A model generated the notes under the pieces. That model saw only the letters and a program-made list of their open reading frames with translations. It was not told where the DNA came from and did not search any database. Below are positions 36,140 to 45,847 of a stretch of DNA of 64,000 nt, piece by piece; within the stretch, counting starts at the first letter, position 1, and each line of letters opens with the position of its first letter. Source of the stretch: Umezawaea sp036375055 (GTDB taxonomy: Bacteria; Actinomycetota; Actinomycetes; Mycobacteriales; Pseudonocardiaceae). The stretch covers positions 1-64,000 of the forward strand of contig NZ_DASUSQ010000007.1 of NCBI RefSeq assembly GCF_036375055.1. Direction: 5' to 3'. The position numbers were made by a program, and so were the translations under genes.

Positions 36140-36330
36140 CGGGTGCCTTGACCACCGGGATGTCATAGCCCCGGTCTGTGTAGAGCCGCCGCCGAGAAGC
36201 GCACATCCCGCCACCAGGCTGGAATTTTCCACCGCGCTGAACACTTCGCGTTAACCCTTGATCGTTCGTTCGATACCAGTGCGAAATCGAGTCCGCATCT
36301 CGTATTTCATTGCGGATCATGGTCACGTTG
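36140..36330 (-). pseudogene. Possible IS5-type transposase fragment
   Basis: A reverse frame contains RRRLYTDRGYDIPVV, similar to the LxADRGYD strand around the second catalytic Asp of IS5-family transposases. It is under 70 codons with no partner regions. The rest of 36117-36561 shows no gene. Confidence 0.3.
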
Positions 36331-36561
36331 CCCAGCGACTCCGTTTCGTCAGCACGGTGGCGGTCCTGCCTTCGAATGGTGGGCGATCAAGGCTGCCGCG
36401 ATCAGTTCAGCGTTCGTGGCCGCCGGGCTGCGCCAAACAGGCCGAGACAAGACCGTGCTGGACGTTATAGACCAGGAGACTGCCTACCGACCCGGAAAGT
36501 CCGAGAAGCCTGTCGAGATGCACGGGTGCGCACCTCGACGGTGACAGGAAGAAAGGAAATC

Positions 36562-37365
36562 ATGGCCATCACACCTTCAGCCTGGACCGGCATGGTGTCG
36601 GTCGACGACACCGCGCTGTACGTGCGCGACACCGGCGGCCGCGGACGCCCGGTGGTCTACCTCAACGGCGCCTATGCCGACCAGACGCACTGGCGGCGGG
36701 TCGTTGCCGACCTCGGCAGCGACTACCGGCACATCACCTACGACGAGCGTGCCCGCGGCAAGTCCAAGCGCTCGGCGGACTATTCGTTCGAGGCGTGCAT
36801 CCGGGACCTGGACGCCGTCCTCACGGCGAGGGGTGTGGACCGGCCGCTGGTGGTGGGCTGGTCCTATGGGGGCATCCTGGCCTGGCACTGGGCCGACCGG
36901 AATCCGGACCGCGTCCTGGGGGTGGTGACCGTGGACGCCTTTCCGATCGGCCTGACCGGAAAGGCCGGTCAGGAGCGGATCCGGAAGCTGTTCCGCCGGA
37001 TGCGGTTGTTGTTTCCGATCGCCGCCCGGCTGGGATTGGCCGCGCGGATGACGGCCGACCAGCACGCCGAGGTCAACATCGAGCTCAACGAGATCGCCGC
37101 CGCCAGCGTGCCGGTCCTCGACCGTATGACCTGCCCCGTGCGGTTCGTCCTGGCAACAGGTGACAGCCTCGGGACCCAGGGAGGGGAAATGGACCAGGGG
37201 CGGACCGTGCTCGAACCGCTGCTCGCCGGCAACCCGAACCTCAAGGTGAGCGCGAAGGTCGCGAGCAACCACAGCAAGATCCTGCGCAACGACTCCCCCG
37301 CGGTCGCCCAGGCCGTACGTGAGCTGGCCTCCACCTGCGGTCAGGCGGCCCGCAGGTCCACGTGA
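36562..37365 (+). CDS. Alpha/beta hydrolase
   Basis: 267 aa. Strand GRPVVYLNGAYADQTHW, YDERARGKS, nucleophile elbow VVGWSYGGILAWHW, VTVDAFP, acid region VLATGDSLGTQG and His in SNHSKIL. ATG 36562 has AAAGGA; the frame is open further up, but the extension has no homology. Substrate unknown. Confidence 0.85.
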   Translation: MAITPSAWTGMVSVDDTALYVRDTGGRGRPVVYLNGAYADQTHWRRVVADLGSDYRHITYDERARGKSKRSADYSFEACIRDLDAVLTARGVDRPLVVGWSYGGILAWHWADRNPDRVLGVVTVDAFPIGLTGKAGQERIRKLFRRMRLLFPIAARLGLAARMTADQHAEVNIELNEIAAASVPVLDRMTCPVRFVLATGDSLGTQGGEMDQGRTVLEPLLAGNPNLKVSAKVASNHSKILRNDSPAVAQAVRELASTCGQAARRST

Positions 37366-37848
37366 CGGTGATGTGCAGCCGACAGGGCCCAGTCGGTTCG
37401 GTGCGCCGACCGACCATGTCCTCAGGGTGTTCTACGCCGCATCGCGCCCCGAGGACATGGTCGGGCTCGTGCTGATCGCGGTGTCGACGTCGCTGAACGG
37501 TCGGAACAGGGGGTAGCCCACAGTTCGGGTTGGATCATGCGGGTCACGGCGGCAGCGACGGCTTGAACCCGGACTCCGCGGCCCTGCGGTGCCCGGCCGC
37601 TCGCGTCATCGACGCCTGCGACCACTCGGACGCCATTGAATGCGAGACGTGCTCGATACGACTTCCGCTGACGATGTTCGCGACGACACCGTGCAACTAC
37701 GTGAGGAACTCCTCGCCGAGGCGCTGGATTGGATGGTGTCGCGAGTGAGCACGTTGTCCAACGACCGTCCTCATGAGACAGCAGGCGTCACGCGGACCTT
37801 CTAGCATGGGTTTCGCCCGCCGCTCCGACCCGCTGGGAAGGTTTCATC
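37366..37848. other. Region with a short hydrolase-like fragment only
   Basis: Around 37420-37500 one forward frame reads FYAASRPEDMVGLVLIAVS, similar to the segment after the nucleophile elbow of alpha/beta hydrolases, but there is nothing before or after it. Otherwise no gene is supported. Confidence 0.35.
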
Positions 37849-38178
37849 ATGACCGACTGCGACATGTCCGCGTTGCGGGAACGCGCCGGCAACGGCGACA
37901 AGGACGCGGTCGACGAGCTCATCCAGCTCGCGGGTGAACTCGGTGACATGGATGAGCTGCGACGACTGGCCGACCAGGGCAACGCGACCGCTGCCGACGA
38001 ACGCGTCCAACTCGCCGGTGAGCGAGGCGATCGCAACGAGTTGCGGCGACTGTCCGACAAAGGAAACTCCACCGCCACCGACCAACTGGTCGAACTCGCG
38101 ACCGAGTTGGAAGACCTGGAGGAGTTGCGCCGCCTTGCCGCCCCAGGGCCACACCGCTGCCCGCGAGCAACTCAATGA
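37849..38178 (+). CDS. Helical-repeat protein, C terminus frameshifted
   Basis: 109 aa made of about 17-residue units (DELIQLAGELGDMDELRRLA, QLAGERGDRNELRRLSDKGN and so on), a Sel1/TPR-like helical repeat of unknown function. ATG 37849 follows GGAAGG. The last codons leave the repeat pattern. Removing one C from the run at 38140-38144 would restore QGHTAAREQLNELTHG and a stop at 38194, so there is a +1 shift, real or a sequencing artefact. Confidence 0.6.
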   Translation: MTDCDMSALRERAGNGDKDAVDELIQLAGELGDMDELRRLADQGNATAADERVQLAGERGDRNELRRLSDKGNSTATDQLVELATELEDLEELRRLAAPGPHRCPRATQ

Positions 38179-38215
38179 ACTGACCCACGGGTGACCCACC
38201 GGCTGTGAATCGTCG

Positions 38216-38635
38216 TCACGCCGACGGCACGTTGCCGACGAGCCTGCCCGCGGTCGATGTTCGCTGCACGGGAATGGACAGGACGTTCCGGTCGTACTCC
38301 TCCTCGGGCACAGTGGCACGGGTGGCCCTGATGGTGGAGGCCAGGGCGAGCCCTGTCAGGGCGCACAGCAGGAGTACGGCGGCGTCGCCGCGCGACTGCG
38401 GGGTGAACGCCAGTTCACCGTGTCTGCCGAGCACGAATCCGGCGTGCAGGCACCAGCAGACGACAGCGGTGGCCAGGGTCGCGCCGACGGAGGACAGCAG
38501 GGCGATGAGGTCGACGACCGCGACGAGCGCTAGCACCGAGAGAATCGGCTGGCCGGTCGCGCCGACGGTGACGGCGAGTGCGGTGGCGGTGACGCCGAGG
38601 ACCGCACCGAGGGGGAATCCGAAGCCACCGGGCAT
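38216..38635 (-). CDS. Small membrane protein
   Basis: 139 aa with about four hydrophobic segments (LGAVLGVTATALAVTVGATG, ILSVLALVAVVDLIALLSSV, DAAVLLLCALTGLALASTI). Unrecognised family. ATG 38635 is chosen because upstream frame extension is low-complexity. No neighbouring gene suggests a role. Confidence 0.55.
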   Translation of the reverse strand: MPGGFGFPLGAVLGVTATALAVTVGATGQPILSVLALVAVVDLIALLSSVGATLATAVVCWCLHAGFVLGRHGELAFTPQSRGDAAVLLLCALTGLALASTIRATRATVPEEEYDRNVLSIPVQRTSTAGRLVGNVPSA

Positions 38636-39128
38636 CGGGGGTGACGTGCGTATGTGTCCAGTGCAGTCCGTGCACGCCCGCGGTGGAAGGTGCCTTGCCA
38701 CGTTCCGCACACCGGGGGCGCGAATATTGACGCGTCCCTGATCTCTACCGCCACGCGATGGTGTGTGTGCGTCACAACCACCACGTGCTGAACGTGGCGG
38801 CGGCGGCAGGCGTGGCCGCGTTGACGTCGACGTTTCCGCGAGTTGCCGGCCTACACCGTGGGTGTGCCGAAGCAGCGGGTGTTCGTGCTCATCGCCGAGG
38901 TCGAGCCCGAACACGTGTGGCAACGAGTGCTGCGGAACCAGCGCGGCGCTGTACTCGCGCGCGCTGCGGCGGCGCACCGATTCCGTGGTGTGCCGCTTAC
39001 GCTTCCACATCGGCCCGTTGGACGCGCCTCGGCGGTCGTCGTCACCATGGCGTCAACGTATTCGGCTTCCACGTCAAGAGTTCGTGCGAAACGGTGTCCG
39101 CTGGGCAGGAAGGGATCAGGCTGAGCCC
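38636..39128. other. Intergenic region, no supported gene
   Basis: Several overlapping open frames exist on both strands, but none has a convincing start or motif. Nothing recognisable. Confidence 0.4.
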
Positions 39129-39260
39129 GTGGACGACTTGACTTGCGCGCTCGTGTTGATCGGTGTCTTCCTCCTGGTGGCGCTGGGGCTGCGTGCGGTG
39201 CAGTCCTGGCCGGTCGGCGCACCGGACGCACGCGAATCCGACGACCACCTACTCGACTAG
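39129..39260 (+). CDS. Single-helix membrane peptide
   Basis: 43 aa from GTG 39129: MDDLTCALVLIGVFLLVALG forms one membrane helix, followed by a polar tail. It has a plausible length for a small membrane subunit. The following gene starts 9 bases after its stop, so it may be co-transcribed. Function unknown. Confidence 0.45.
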   Translation: MDDLTCALVLIGVFLLVALGLRAVQSWPVGAPDARESDDHLLD

Positions 39261-39269
39261 GAGCGCCCG

Positions 39270-39740
39270 GTGGCCGAAGAACAACCGATCCCGACAACAG
39301 GGCCGATGATCACCGTGGAGATCGCCGTCGTCCTGGCTGAGGACGCCGCGGATCCCGATCTTGCTGTGGCCGTCGCTCACGTCTCACCCGCGCTGGTGGT
39401 GTCCGACGGCTCGCGCGTCGATGGCGACGCGTCCGGTGAACTGCTCGTCTTGGGCTTCGCCCGGATTCCGCTGGACGCCTTCGCCCCTGCCGTTGCGTGG
39501 ATGGTCATGACGCGGGGAGGCGAGGTCGTGGCCCAGCGCTCGGGCCCGGAGTGCCTGGGTGATCCGGTGGAAGCACTGCGGCGATACGCGAAGTCGACGA
39601 CCGCACCGCTGGTGAAAGGCCAGGTCGTGCTCACCGGTGCCCTGGGCCCGGCAGCGCCGGTGAGCGAGGGTGACCTGGTCATGGCCCATATCTCCGGGCT
39701 GGGCACGGTGAGCGCGATGTTGCAGGCCAGCACGAAGTAG
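39270..39740 (+). CDS. 2-keto-4-pentenoate hydratase-like, N-terminally short
   Basis: 156 aa from GTG 39270. The second half (LGDPVEALRRYAKSTTAPL, VKGQVVLTGALGPAAPVSEG, DLVMAHISGLGTVSAML) matches the C-terminal half of MhpD/FAH-superfamily hydratases, and ITVEIAVVLAEDAADPD fits the middle strand with the metal-binding Glu. Family members have about 260 residues, so roughly 90 N-terminal residues are missing. Either a truncated remnant or a degraded gene. Confidence 0.55.
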   Translation: MAEEQPIPTTGPMITVEIAVVLAEDAADPDLAVAVAHVSPALVVSDGSRVDGDASGELLVLGFARIPLDAFAPAVAWMVMTRGGEVVAQRSGPECLGDPVEALRRYAKSTTAPLVKGQVVLTGALGPAAPVSEGDLVMAHISGLGTVSAMLQASTK

Positions 39741-39749
39741 CGCAACCAC

Positions 39750-40110
39750 AGGTGGCTCAGGCTCAAGCGGTGAGCTCCCCCGCCGCCAGGATGACCTCCA
39801 GCAGGTGCGAGGCGGTGACGACGCGTGGATCGTGTCCTTGTCGCTCACCAGCAGCAAAGGGGTGCGCAGCCGCGTCATGGTGGCGGCGCACTCGATGACG
39901 GTGGCTCCCCGGACACCCTGGGCAGCTCGTAGCGATTCTCCCTGGGCGGCAGCAACTCCTTGACCGTGCGCCCGTCGAGCTTGCTCACACAGGCCTCCGC
40001 GCCGCCGCGCTCGTCGTACCCCCTCGCCAACGACGGGTCTTCCAGCACGTAGCCAGGCACGATGAACCGGAGCAGTCCCCGGCAACGCTTTCGTGCTCAC
40101 CGGCGATCAC
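39750..40110 (-). pseudogene. Possible alpha/beta hydrolase remnant
   Basis: Reverse frames include VIECAATMTRLRTPLLLVSDKD, like the strand bearing the catalytic acid in hydrolases, and PGYVLEDPSLARGYDERGGAEACV. The pieces are in different frames with no intact domain. From 40110 to 40522 no gene is seen. Confidence 0.3.
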
Positions 40111-40522
40111 GAACCCGTGGCGTCGATCCCTCGACCCCGATGAACCAGCCTTCGACCGACGTGATCGCTACAGACACCGGTTTCGTTTGAACATCCGGTG
40201 CAACACCAAGCCGGACAGGGAAATCACCCCCATCGCAACCTCCGTACCTCGGGATGGTCAGGCGTTGGGGCGCAACCGGAAATCGCGGCCGTCACTCCGC
40301 TCCTGCCCTCCGTTTGCGTCGAGCAGTCTGCAGACGTGTGCGCGACCATGAGAGTGCTCCTTCATGTGTCTGCAAGGAGACAAGTCCGGGCGGTAGCCGA
40401 GACAACCGGATGCCGCCCAGATCGAAGGACGGCAACATCAGGCCGCCGCGGCGGTACCCACTCCCGCAGTGCGAGTCGAGTTCTCGTGATCCTCTCGGAC
40501 CGTTCGGGGTCAGACTGCGGGT

Positions 40523-42508
40523 TCAGCCGCCGACGTGGATGCCCGGCCGTCGGTCCGGGTCGGGTTCGCTGGTGCGGATGATCTCCCGCACGACCGGCGC
40601 GGTATCACCGCGGCCGAGCAGCAGGTAGCGCAGCAGGTGCCCCAGAGGGTTGCCTTCGCTCCACTCGAAGTGGCAGTGCGGGCGTACCCCGGTGGCATCG
40701 CGCAACGCCAGCAGGATCGCCGCGATGGCGTTGGGCGCCGCCGGACTGCTCGCGCGCAGGACGCGATATCCGTCGACCTGCACCCCTCGAACGTGTAGGG
40801 CTTCGCTGAATCCGGAGGGGTCGATCACGTCGATCTCGAGGAACAGCACGTCGGCCGTGCCTGGGACCGGGTTCATGCCGCGTTGTTCGGTCTCCTTGGC
40901 GCGGTACTCCTCGGCATCGCCGGCTTGGCGACGGTTGGCGATGATGGTCAGGTTGCCGTCGCAGGCGATGGAGTCGGTGATGAACCGGCGGGCGTCGTCG
41001 TCGAACTCGATGTGCTCCACCCGCAGCTCGGTGGTCCGGGAGACGCGTGACACCAGTGAGATGGCGATGATGCCGAGGATGAAGAAGAACGAGATGGTGA
41101 TGCCGTCGGGCTTCTCGATCACGTTCTCGACCAACGCGTAGAGCAGGATCAGGGTCAGCACGGTGAACGCGATAGTCGCCTTGCGCTGACGGCGGCGAGC
41201 GGCGGAGATGGCCACGGCGACCGACGCGGAGACCATCATCGCCAGGATGCCGGTGGCATAGGCGCCGGCTTGGGCGTTGACGTCGGCGTTGAAGACGATC
41301 GTGACCGCGATGCAGATCGCGGTGTAGACCAGCACGACCGGCCGCACGGCGCGCGACCACTCCGGCGCCATGCCGTACGAGGGCAGGTACCGCGGAACAA
41401 TGTTAATCAACCCGGCCATCGCCGAGGCGCCCGCGAACCACAGGATCAGGATGCTGCTGATGTCATAGGCGGTACCGACCCACTCGCCAAGCAGTTCGTG
41501 GGCCAGGAACGCCAGGGCACGGCCGTTGGCTTCGCCGCCGGGCTGGAACTGCTCGGCGGGGATCAGCACGGTGGACACGAAGCTGGTCGCGATCAGGTAG
41601 ACCGACATGATCACCGCGGCGGCGGTGAGCAGCTTGCGGGTGTTGCGGACGCGGTTGTCCAACCGTTGCTCCGCGGTGGAACCGTCCGCGGCGACCAGGG
41701 GCATCATGCTCACCCCGGTCTCGAATCCCGAGAGTCCCAGCACCAGCAGCGGGAAGGCCAGGATCGCCGGACCGATCACTCCGGTGAGCCCACCGCCGCC
41801 GGTGGTCAACGCCTCGACCCACCGATCCAACGCGACCGGTTCGGCCAGCACCTGCATGACACCGGCCACGACGACCACGGCGTTGAGCACCAGGAACACC
41901 GCCACCAACGGGATGGCCACACCGACGGCCTCGCTGAACCCGAGCAGGAACACCGCGCCGAGGATCAGCAGCAGCACGACGGTGACGAGCACTTCGTGCC
42001 CGTGCAGGAAAGCGGGAGCGTGCGGGTTCTCCACGGCGTGCACGGTGGCATCGGCCGAGGACAGGGTGATGGTGATGATCCAGGAGGTGGCCACGAACCC
42101 CAGTAGCACCAGCACGAACACCTTGCCCCGCCAGAAGGGCAGCAGGTTCTCCAGTATCGCCACCGAACCCTGTCCGTGCGGGCTTTCCCTGGCGACCCGC
42201 CGGTACATCGGCAGCATGCCGAACAGAGTCAACGCGACGATCAGCAACGTAGCCAGCGGCGAGAGCGCCCCGGCTGCCAGCGCGGCGATACCGGGCAGGT
42301 AGGACAGGGTGGAGAAGTAGTCCACCCCGGTCAAGCACATGACCTTCCACCATGACTGGGGCGTGGTGTGCTCGTCACTGCTCTCCGGCCCCACCACGGG
42401 TTGCACCCGGTGCTGCAACAACCACCGGCCGAGTCCGCTCGACGGCGCCGCACGCCGCACCGGGCTGTCCACCCGTGCCGGCACCGCGAACTCAGGTGTA
42501 TCGGTCAT
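40523..42508 (-). CDS. APC-superfamily amino acid/cation transporter
   Basis: 661 aa. About twelve membrane segments start with WWKVMCLTGVDYFSTLSYLPG and include GLSGFETGVSMMPLV. A roughly 180-residue soluble C-terminal domain (from SRVSRTTELRVEHIEF) follows. Family: APC permease, related to amino acid and potassium transporters with regulatory C domains. The substrate cannot be read from the sequence. ATG 42508 is chosen because the upstream extension is not hydrophobic. The C-terminal domain ends in PDRRPGIHVGG. Confidence 0.85.
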   Translation of the reverse strand: MTDTPEFAVPARVDSPVRRAAPSSGLGRWLLQHRVQPVVGPESSDEHTTPQSWWKVMCLTGVDYFSTLSYLPGIAALAAGALSPLATLLIVALTLFGMLPMYRRVARESPHGQGSVAILENLLPFWRGKVFVLVLLGFVATSWIITITLSSADATVHAVENPHAPAFLHGHEVLVTVVLLLILGAVFLLGFSEAVGVAIPLVAVFLVLNAVVVVAGVMQVLAEPVALDRWVEALTTGGGGLTGVIGPAILAFPLLVLGLSGFETGVSMMPLVAADGSTAEQRLDNRVRNTRKLLTAAAVIMSVYLIATSFVSTVLIPAEQFQPGGEANGRALAFLAHELLGEWVGTAYDISSILILWFAGASAMAGLINIVPRYLPSYGMAPEWSRAVRPVVLVYTAICIAVTIVFNADVNAQAGAYATGILAMMVSASVAVAISAARRRQRKATIAFTVLTLILLYALVENVIEKPDGITISFFFILGIIAISLVSRVSRTTELRVEHIEFDDDARRFITDSIACDGNLTIIANRRQAGDAEEYRAKETEQRGMNPVPGTADVLFLEIDVIDPSGFSEALHVRGVQVDGYRVLRASSPAAPNAIAAILLALRDATGVRPHCHFEWSEGNPLGHLLRYLLLGRGDTAPVVREIIRTSEPDPDRRPGIHVGG

Positions 42509-43807
42509 GCCACATCTCCAGTCGGTAATCACCGTGCCGAACGCACGGACACAGAGTCGGTATCCCCGGCAAGTACCCGGTGACTGTCCACCCGGCGCGC
42601 TCAGAGCCAACAGGGGTGATCACAAGCCCGGTCGCCGCCGTGGCCGAGATCTGCGGGGACGTCGCCATGAATCAGGATGTGCCGAGGTCACCGGGCACTG
42701 GCTCGTAGCCGATCCGCTCGCTCCAGAGGGCTGCAGACTGAGCCGGTCTTGTCCGCGCTGTCGCTCTCGACGACGTCGCTACCGAAGTGCACGAGCTGCT
42801 CGCCGCGCCGCCGCTGCGCCCACGTGCGGCCATCGGTCAGCGCCGCCATACCCGGCCAACAACACCAAGTGCCCCGAAGGGGCCAGACCGTTCACAAGCC
42901 GAAGTCAACCCGTGGGCGTGTCCTGTACTTGTAAAGGCCGGGCATGTGAGCCGTAAGGATCGCGTAAAGATCGGCGGCGACGGGCTCGGATGGCTGTACT
43001 GGTGAACTCTGACGACACCTGCTCACAAAACCGGACGGCGCTGGTGGGCACCGAGCATGATCAATATTCGTAGAATCCGACGACACGGGGCCCGTCCTCA
43101 CAGCCGATTGTCGCCGCTGCTCGCTGCTGATCCAGGCCGTTGGCCCTCTCTGCGCTGCAGGCGCTCCACTGGGACCAGTGGCTACGACATGGCGGAATGT
43201 CCAGGACAAGCGGACCCGACAACCATGTCCCACACCGGAAATGACGTCGAAATTTACCAATGCTGCGATGCTCCGGAATGCGGTGATGTCGCTGTTACCG
43301 GAGAACCGACGTCGAGATTGACGTACAAACCACTCCAGACCGCACCACTGTCGATCGTCGTACCTCAAGTGGGCGTGTGTTGTCGAGACCGTCAGTGTCG
43401 ATCGAGTGGTGACGACCTGCCCTGGATCGGTATGCCATTCCGACACCAGGACGAGGCCGGAGGTTGCGACGACGAGGCGGGACCAACCAAACAGATTGCG
43501 TCACGCTGCTCTGCCTTGAGTGCCGTCATGTCCCAATGACGACGCACCCGTGATGAGCGCCGCCAGCGCGCGATGGCCACGAAGCCCTCTCGACCGTCTC
43601 GCAAGCTTCTGTCAATAAATCGAAACAAACTGTCCACATTCTGACCACTATTAGAAGATTTCGATTTTGAACATCAAGCTGCCACCACTCAGCGACGAGG
43701 TACTTGCATTCGTTCACAATATTGCGTAGCGCTTGGCGAGCGTTCGACGATACGACTCATGTGCAGCCCAGGAAAATTTGCTGCACCGGATCAGGGGAGT
43801 TGAACAT
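42509..43807. other. Long region without supported genes
   Basis: About 1.3 kb with only short or low-quality frames on both strands and no recognisable protein. Bases 43600-43700 are clearly AT-richer than the rest. The end at about 43795-43808 (GGGGAGTTGAACAT) is the former ribosome site of the gene now starting at 44781, so its promoter must lie here. Confidence 0.5.
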
Positions 43808-43819
43808 AGTGAGCCTTTT

Positions 43820-44629
43820 TCATCCGGCGGTGACCTCGTAGTTCTGTAGCACGTGGATGGCTTTGGAGTAGTTCTGTAGCACGTGGATGGCTTTGGCCAG
43901 TCGGCCGGCGCGGCGGGGGCAGCAGCGGAGTTTGCGGAGGATGCGCCAGGTCTTGAGTTGGGCGTTAGCACGTTCGCCGGGACCGCGGAAGCGGGCATGG
44001 GCGCGGTTGGCGTCCTTCTGGGACTCGGGCTTGTTGCGGCCCTTGTACGGGGTGATCACCTGGTGGCCGGTCTGGTCGTACCCGTGGTAGCCCTTGTCGG
44101 CCAAGGCGATCAGTCCGGTGTCGCGGAGTGCGGCGAGGATGTTCCAGATCCGGGCGGCCGCGGTGTCATGGGTGCTACCCGGCAGTTGACCTGATACCCA
44201 CAGGATCGTGCCGTCCGGCGAGGCGATCACCTGCAGGTTCACCCCGTGCATCTTGTGCTTGCCCGAGTAGAAGGGTCGGTCGGCGGCGATCCGGTCGATC
44301 GGGATCAGGGTGCCGTCGACGACCACGTAGGCCAGGCCCCGTCGTTTCGCCGTGCGCAGTGCGGCCCGCAGCTTCGGTGCCCGTGCGGCCAGGAGTTCGA
44401 CGGTTTCGTTGACATAGCGCCAGCAGGTCGTGGTGGAGACGCCGAACCCGGCGCCGATCTCGGCGAAGGTCTCGCCCTTGCGCAGGTACACCAGTGCCAG
44501 CAGGGCCTGCTGGCCTGGATTGAGCTTGCGCCATACCGAGCCCGACCGCCGACGATGGGCGCGGACCAGGCCGGACACGAAGGTCAGGGTCTGATGTGAC
44601 AACGGCAGTGCGGCACGGTAGAACAGCAT
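43820..44629 (-). CDS. IS5-family (DDE_Tnp_4) transposase
   Basis: 269 aa. N-terminal HTH region (FAEIGAGFGVSTTTCWRYVN), first Asp in VVVDGTLIPID, second in ALADKGYHGY, and GPGERANAQLKTW with the catalytic Glu. The C terminus has a 10-residue tandem duplication (KAIHVLQNY twice) caused by a 30-bp repeat in the gene, so this copy is slightly longer than normal. Activity may be affected. Confidence 0.92.
   Translation of the reverse strand: MLFYRAALPLSHQTLTFVSGLVRAHRRRSGSVWRKLNPGQQALLALVYLRKGETFAEIGAGFGVSTTTCWRYVNETVELLAARAPKLRAALRTAKRRGLAYVVVDGTLIPIDRIAADRPFYSGKHKMHGVNLQVIASPDGTILWVSGQLPGSTHDTAAARIWNILAALRDTGLIALADKGYHGYDQTGHQVITPYKGRNKPESQKDANRAHARFRGPGERANAQLKTWRILRKLRCCPRRAGRLAKAIHVLQNYSKAIHVLQNYEVTAG
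43838..43897. repeat. 30-bp tandem duplication inside the transposase gene
   Basis: Two adjacent 30-bp units (43838-43867 and 43868-43897), nearly identical, encode the doubled KAIHVLQNY segment. In-frame slippage product. Confidence 0.9.
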
Positions 44630-44780
44630 GCGAAGCCCTCGGTGTAACAGGACTGATCTTGGTCGACAGCCCTCCTACCGAGGGCTTCATCCGCTGTCAC
44701 ACCGACACACCGACGATCCTCGGCTTGTGGCCCACATCCCTTGCCCGCCAAGGCATCCGAATCAGGATGAAAAAGGCTCA

Positions 44781-45665
44781 GTGAACAAGAGTTCCCGACT
44801 TGGCTATTCCGGACGTCGCATGGCGCTGACGGCATGCGTCACTGTCGCTTCGGTGACCTTGGCGATGACCGGCGCCTCCATCGCGCAGGCGGACACGGTT
44901 GACGACCCTGCGGTGGTGACGACCGTGACTGATGCGTCGGTCGTCGAGCAGGCCACCGAGGCCGCTCAGGTGGTCGCCGCCGTTTCCGACGGCACGACCC
45001 CGGCGAGTGTGGAGATCTCCCAGGAGGGAGACACCCTTGCCCGCACCGCCACCGGCGCGACCGTGACCGTGCCCGCCGACCCCGCGGAGCAGATCACCCT
45101 GAGCACTCCGACCGGTGCGAGCATGGCGATGAGCGTGCCCGGCGCGCACGAGGCGGAGAACGCCGTGGTGGTCGACGGCACGACCGTGTACACCGAGACT
45201 GCGGCCCAGACCGACATCGCGGTCAAGCCCACCTCTACTGGTGTGCAGGCACTGATCACGATCGACGGTCCTTCCGCCCCCACGTCGTTCGACTTCGGCG
45301 TGACCGTTCCCGAGGGCGGGCAGATCGCCCTGCAGACCGACGGAGGAGCCGTGGTGCTGAACGCGGCCGGCGAACCGGCGGCGACCATCGCCACGCCGTG
45401 GGCACGCGATGCCAACGGTGCCGCGGTGCCCACTCGGTTCGAGTTGCAGGGAACCACGCTGCGCCAGGTCGTCGAGCACGGCCAGAACACCGCCTACCCG
45501 GTCGTAGCCGATCCGGCCTGGTTCGTCGTCATCGGGGCTCGGATGCTGTTCATGGTGGTCGTCGGGCAGGCCACGAAGTGGTGGTACGAGCGCAACGGTT
45601 ACAGCTGCACCACCTACGGTCCGTTCTGGTGGCACATGCTAACTTGCGCCAAGCCCGTCCGGTAG
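44781..45665 (+). CDS. Secreted protein of unknown function
   Basis: 294 aa from GTG 44781. Signal peptide with ALTACVTVASVTLAMTGASI then AQADTVD. The mature part is Thr/Ala/Val-rich beta-type sequence and ends with YERNGYSCTTYGPFWWHML, two Cys and many aromatics. Similar proteins occur in actinomycetes without known role. An IS element is inserted immediately before the start codon and has removed its original ribosome site to beyond 43808. A substitute AAAAAGG from the IS end lies 5 bases upstream. Confidence 0.75.
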   Translation: MNKSSRLGYSGRRMALTACVTVASVTLAMTGASIAQADTVDDPAVVTTVTDASVVEQATEAAQVVAAVSDGTTPASVEISQEGDTLARTATGATVTVPADPAEQITLSTPTGASMAMSVPGAHEAENAVVVDGTTVYTETAAQTDIAVKPTSTGVQALITIDGPSAPTSFDFGVTVPEGGQIALQTDGGAVVLNAAGEPAATIATPWARDANGAAVPTRFELQGTTLRQVVEHGQNTAYPVVADPAWFVVIGARMLFMVVVGQATKWWYERNGYSCTTYGPFWWHMLTCAKPVR

Positions 45666-45673
45666 GTGCTTGA

Positions 45674-45710
45674 GGGTGGATGCCCGGCGTCCTACGCCGG
45701 GCATCCACCC
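45674..45710. terminator. 17-bp hairpin after secreted protein gene
   Basis: GGGTGGATGCCCGGCGT pairs perfectly with ACGCCGGGCATCCACCC across a CCT loop, starting 9 bases after the stop codon. Confidence 0.75.
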
Positions 45711-45847
45711 GCTAAGTCGTCCAGGACACGAACCGCCAGAAATCCCGAAAGTTGAACGGACAGGCTTCTTCAGCTGGTGTTCGAACATGAACCCACTGTC
45801 CACCTGCGACAAGTCGCGACCGTCCACATGCGGCAGTAACGTAAGTT

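Larger units (their letters stand above)
43811..44779. mobile_element. IS5-family insertion sequence, 969 bp
   Basis: Terminal inverted repeats are GAGCCTTTTTCATCC (43811-43825) and GGATGAAAAAGGCTC (44765-44779), flanked by direct repeats AGT (43808-43810 and 44780-44782). The single gene encodes a DDE transposase. An internal inverted repeat GAAGCCCTCGGT/ACCGAGGGCTTC lies at 44632-44643 and 44677-44688. Both ends are intact, so the copy may be mobile. Confidence 0.88.

Noticed and set aside
42509..42600. c-di-AMP (ydaO-type) riboswitch before the APC transporter
   Set aside because: Context would fit, but I could not find the conserved helices by eye; a covariance-model search would decide.
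42892..43446. 184-codon reverse frame in the long gene-poor region
   Set aside because: No start with ribosome site, no motif, and amino acid composition is not protein-like.
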